In this document: positions 5,995 through 6,146 of the stretch, one piece after another
Layout of the letters: every line of letters starts with the position of its first letter
Numbering within the stretch: position 1 is the first letter of the stretch
DNA from: an uncultured Porphyromonas sp.
Lineage (GTDB): Bacteria; Bacteroidota; Bacteroidia; Bacteroidales; Porphyromonadaceae
Length of the DNA stretch: 6,146 nt
Assembly (NCBI GenBank): GCA_945965245.1
Contig: CAMFNC010000044.1
Coordinates: 1-6,146 of the forward strand
Direction of reading: 5' to 3'
Made by a program: the position numbers and the translations under genes
Notes under the pieces: generated by a model
What the model saw: only the letters and a program-made list of their open reading frames with translations
Database searches by the model: none
What the model was told of the DNA's origin: nothing

Positions 5995-6146
5995 ATGGAA
6001 CAGCTGACCTACCGGAAAGCATCGGCTCGTCTGGAAGAAATCATCCACTGCATCGAACACGAAAATCCCGATGTGGACGAACTGACTCAAATGGTGGAAG
6101 AAGCCATAGAATTGATGGTTTTCTGCCGCAACAAGCTCACCCAGAC
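5995..6146 (+). CDS. xseB: Exodeoxyribonuclease VII small subunit, 3' end cut by window
   Basis: Fifty codons are visible before the window ends. The sequence begins MEQLTYRKASARLEEIIHCI and continues through DVDELTQMVEEAIELMVFCRNKL, the two-helix pattern of XseB, with the family's Y-x-x-A-x-x-RLE-x-I start and E(A)xEL..FC..KL second helix. XseB binds the large subunit XseA to form exonuclease VII, which degrades single-stranded DNA to oligonucleotides in the cytoplasm. Bacteroidetes XseB proteins are usually about 60-80 residues, so only a short C-terminal part is missing. The ATG at 5995 is the first in this frame after the lipoprotein stop. XseA is not upstream here as it often is. Confidence 0.87.
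   Translation, partial: MEQLTYRKASARLEEIIHCIEHENPDVDELTQMVEEAIELMVFCRNKLTQ

Overview
The window looks like chromosomal DNA from a member of the Bacteroidales (Bacteroidota). The support is: streptopain-family (C10) proteases carrying a Spi-like propeptide and a C-terminal GEVED domain, several lipoprotein signal peptides, a secreted bleomycin-hydrolase-type protease, start codons without clear Shine-Dalgarno sequences, and a short Bacteroidetes-type XseB. I cannot assign a genus from this sequence alone. All five recognisable genes lie on the + strand.

Layout. Positions 1-198 are non-coding leader or promoter DNA with one clear inverted repeat (83-102). Two paralogous C10 proteases follow in tandem (199-1914 and 2058-3743). 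Each has a lipoprotein signal peptide, a Spi-like inhibitory propeptide, a complete C10 catalytic domain, a proline/acid-rich linker and a GEVED domain. A 13-bp hairpin (1929-1961) separates them, and a strong intrinsic terminator (3781-3824) closes the pair. The next 270 bases are non-coding. They contain four copies of a TTTTATGCA-type element at exactly 22-bp intervals (3914-4001), upstream of an exported C1B cysteine peptidase (4094-5503). A small lipoprotein with a BACON-like pattern (5547-5975) follows closely. The window then ends inside xseB, the small subunit of exodeoxyribonuclease VII (5995-6146). I see no terminator between 4094 and the window end, so the last three genes may be co-transcribed.

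How they may work together (inference). The two lipid-anchored C10 endopeptidases could cut extracellular proteins at the cell surface or in the outer membrane. The exported C1B peptidase, probably an aminopeptidase-like enzyme, could trim the resulting peptides in the periplasm. The window would then be a small peptide-acquisition locus next to a housekeeping DNA-repair gene. The least explained element is the 22-bp-phased repeat array, which looks like a multi-site operator for the C1B gene. No mobile element, tRNA, rRNA or CRISPR array was seen.
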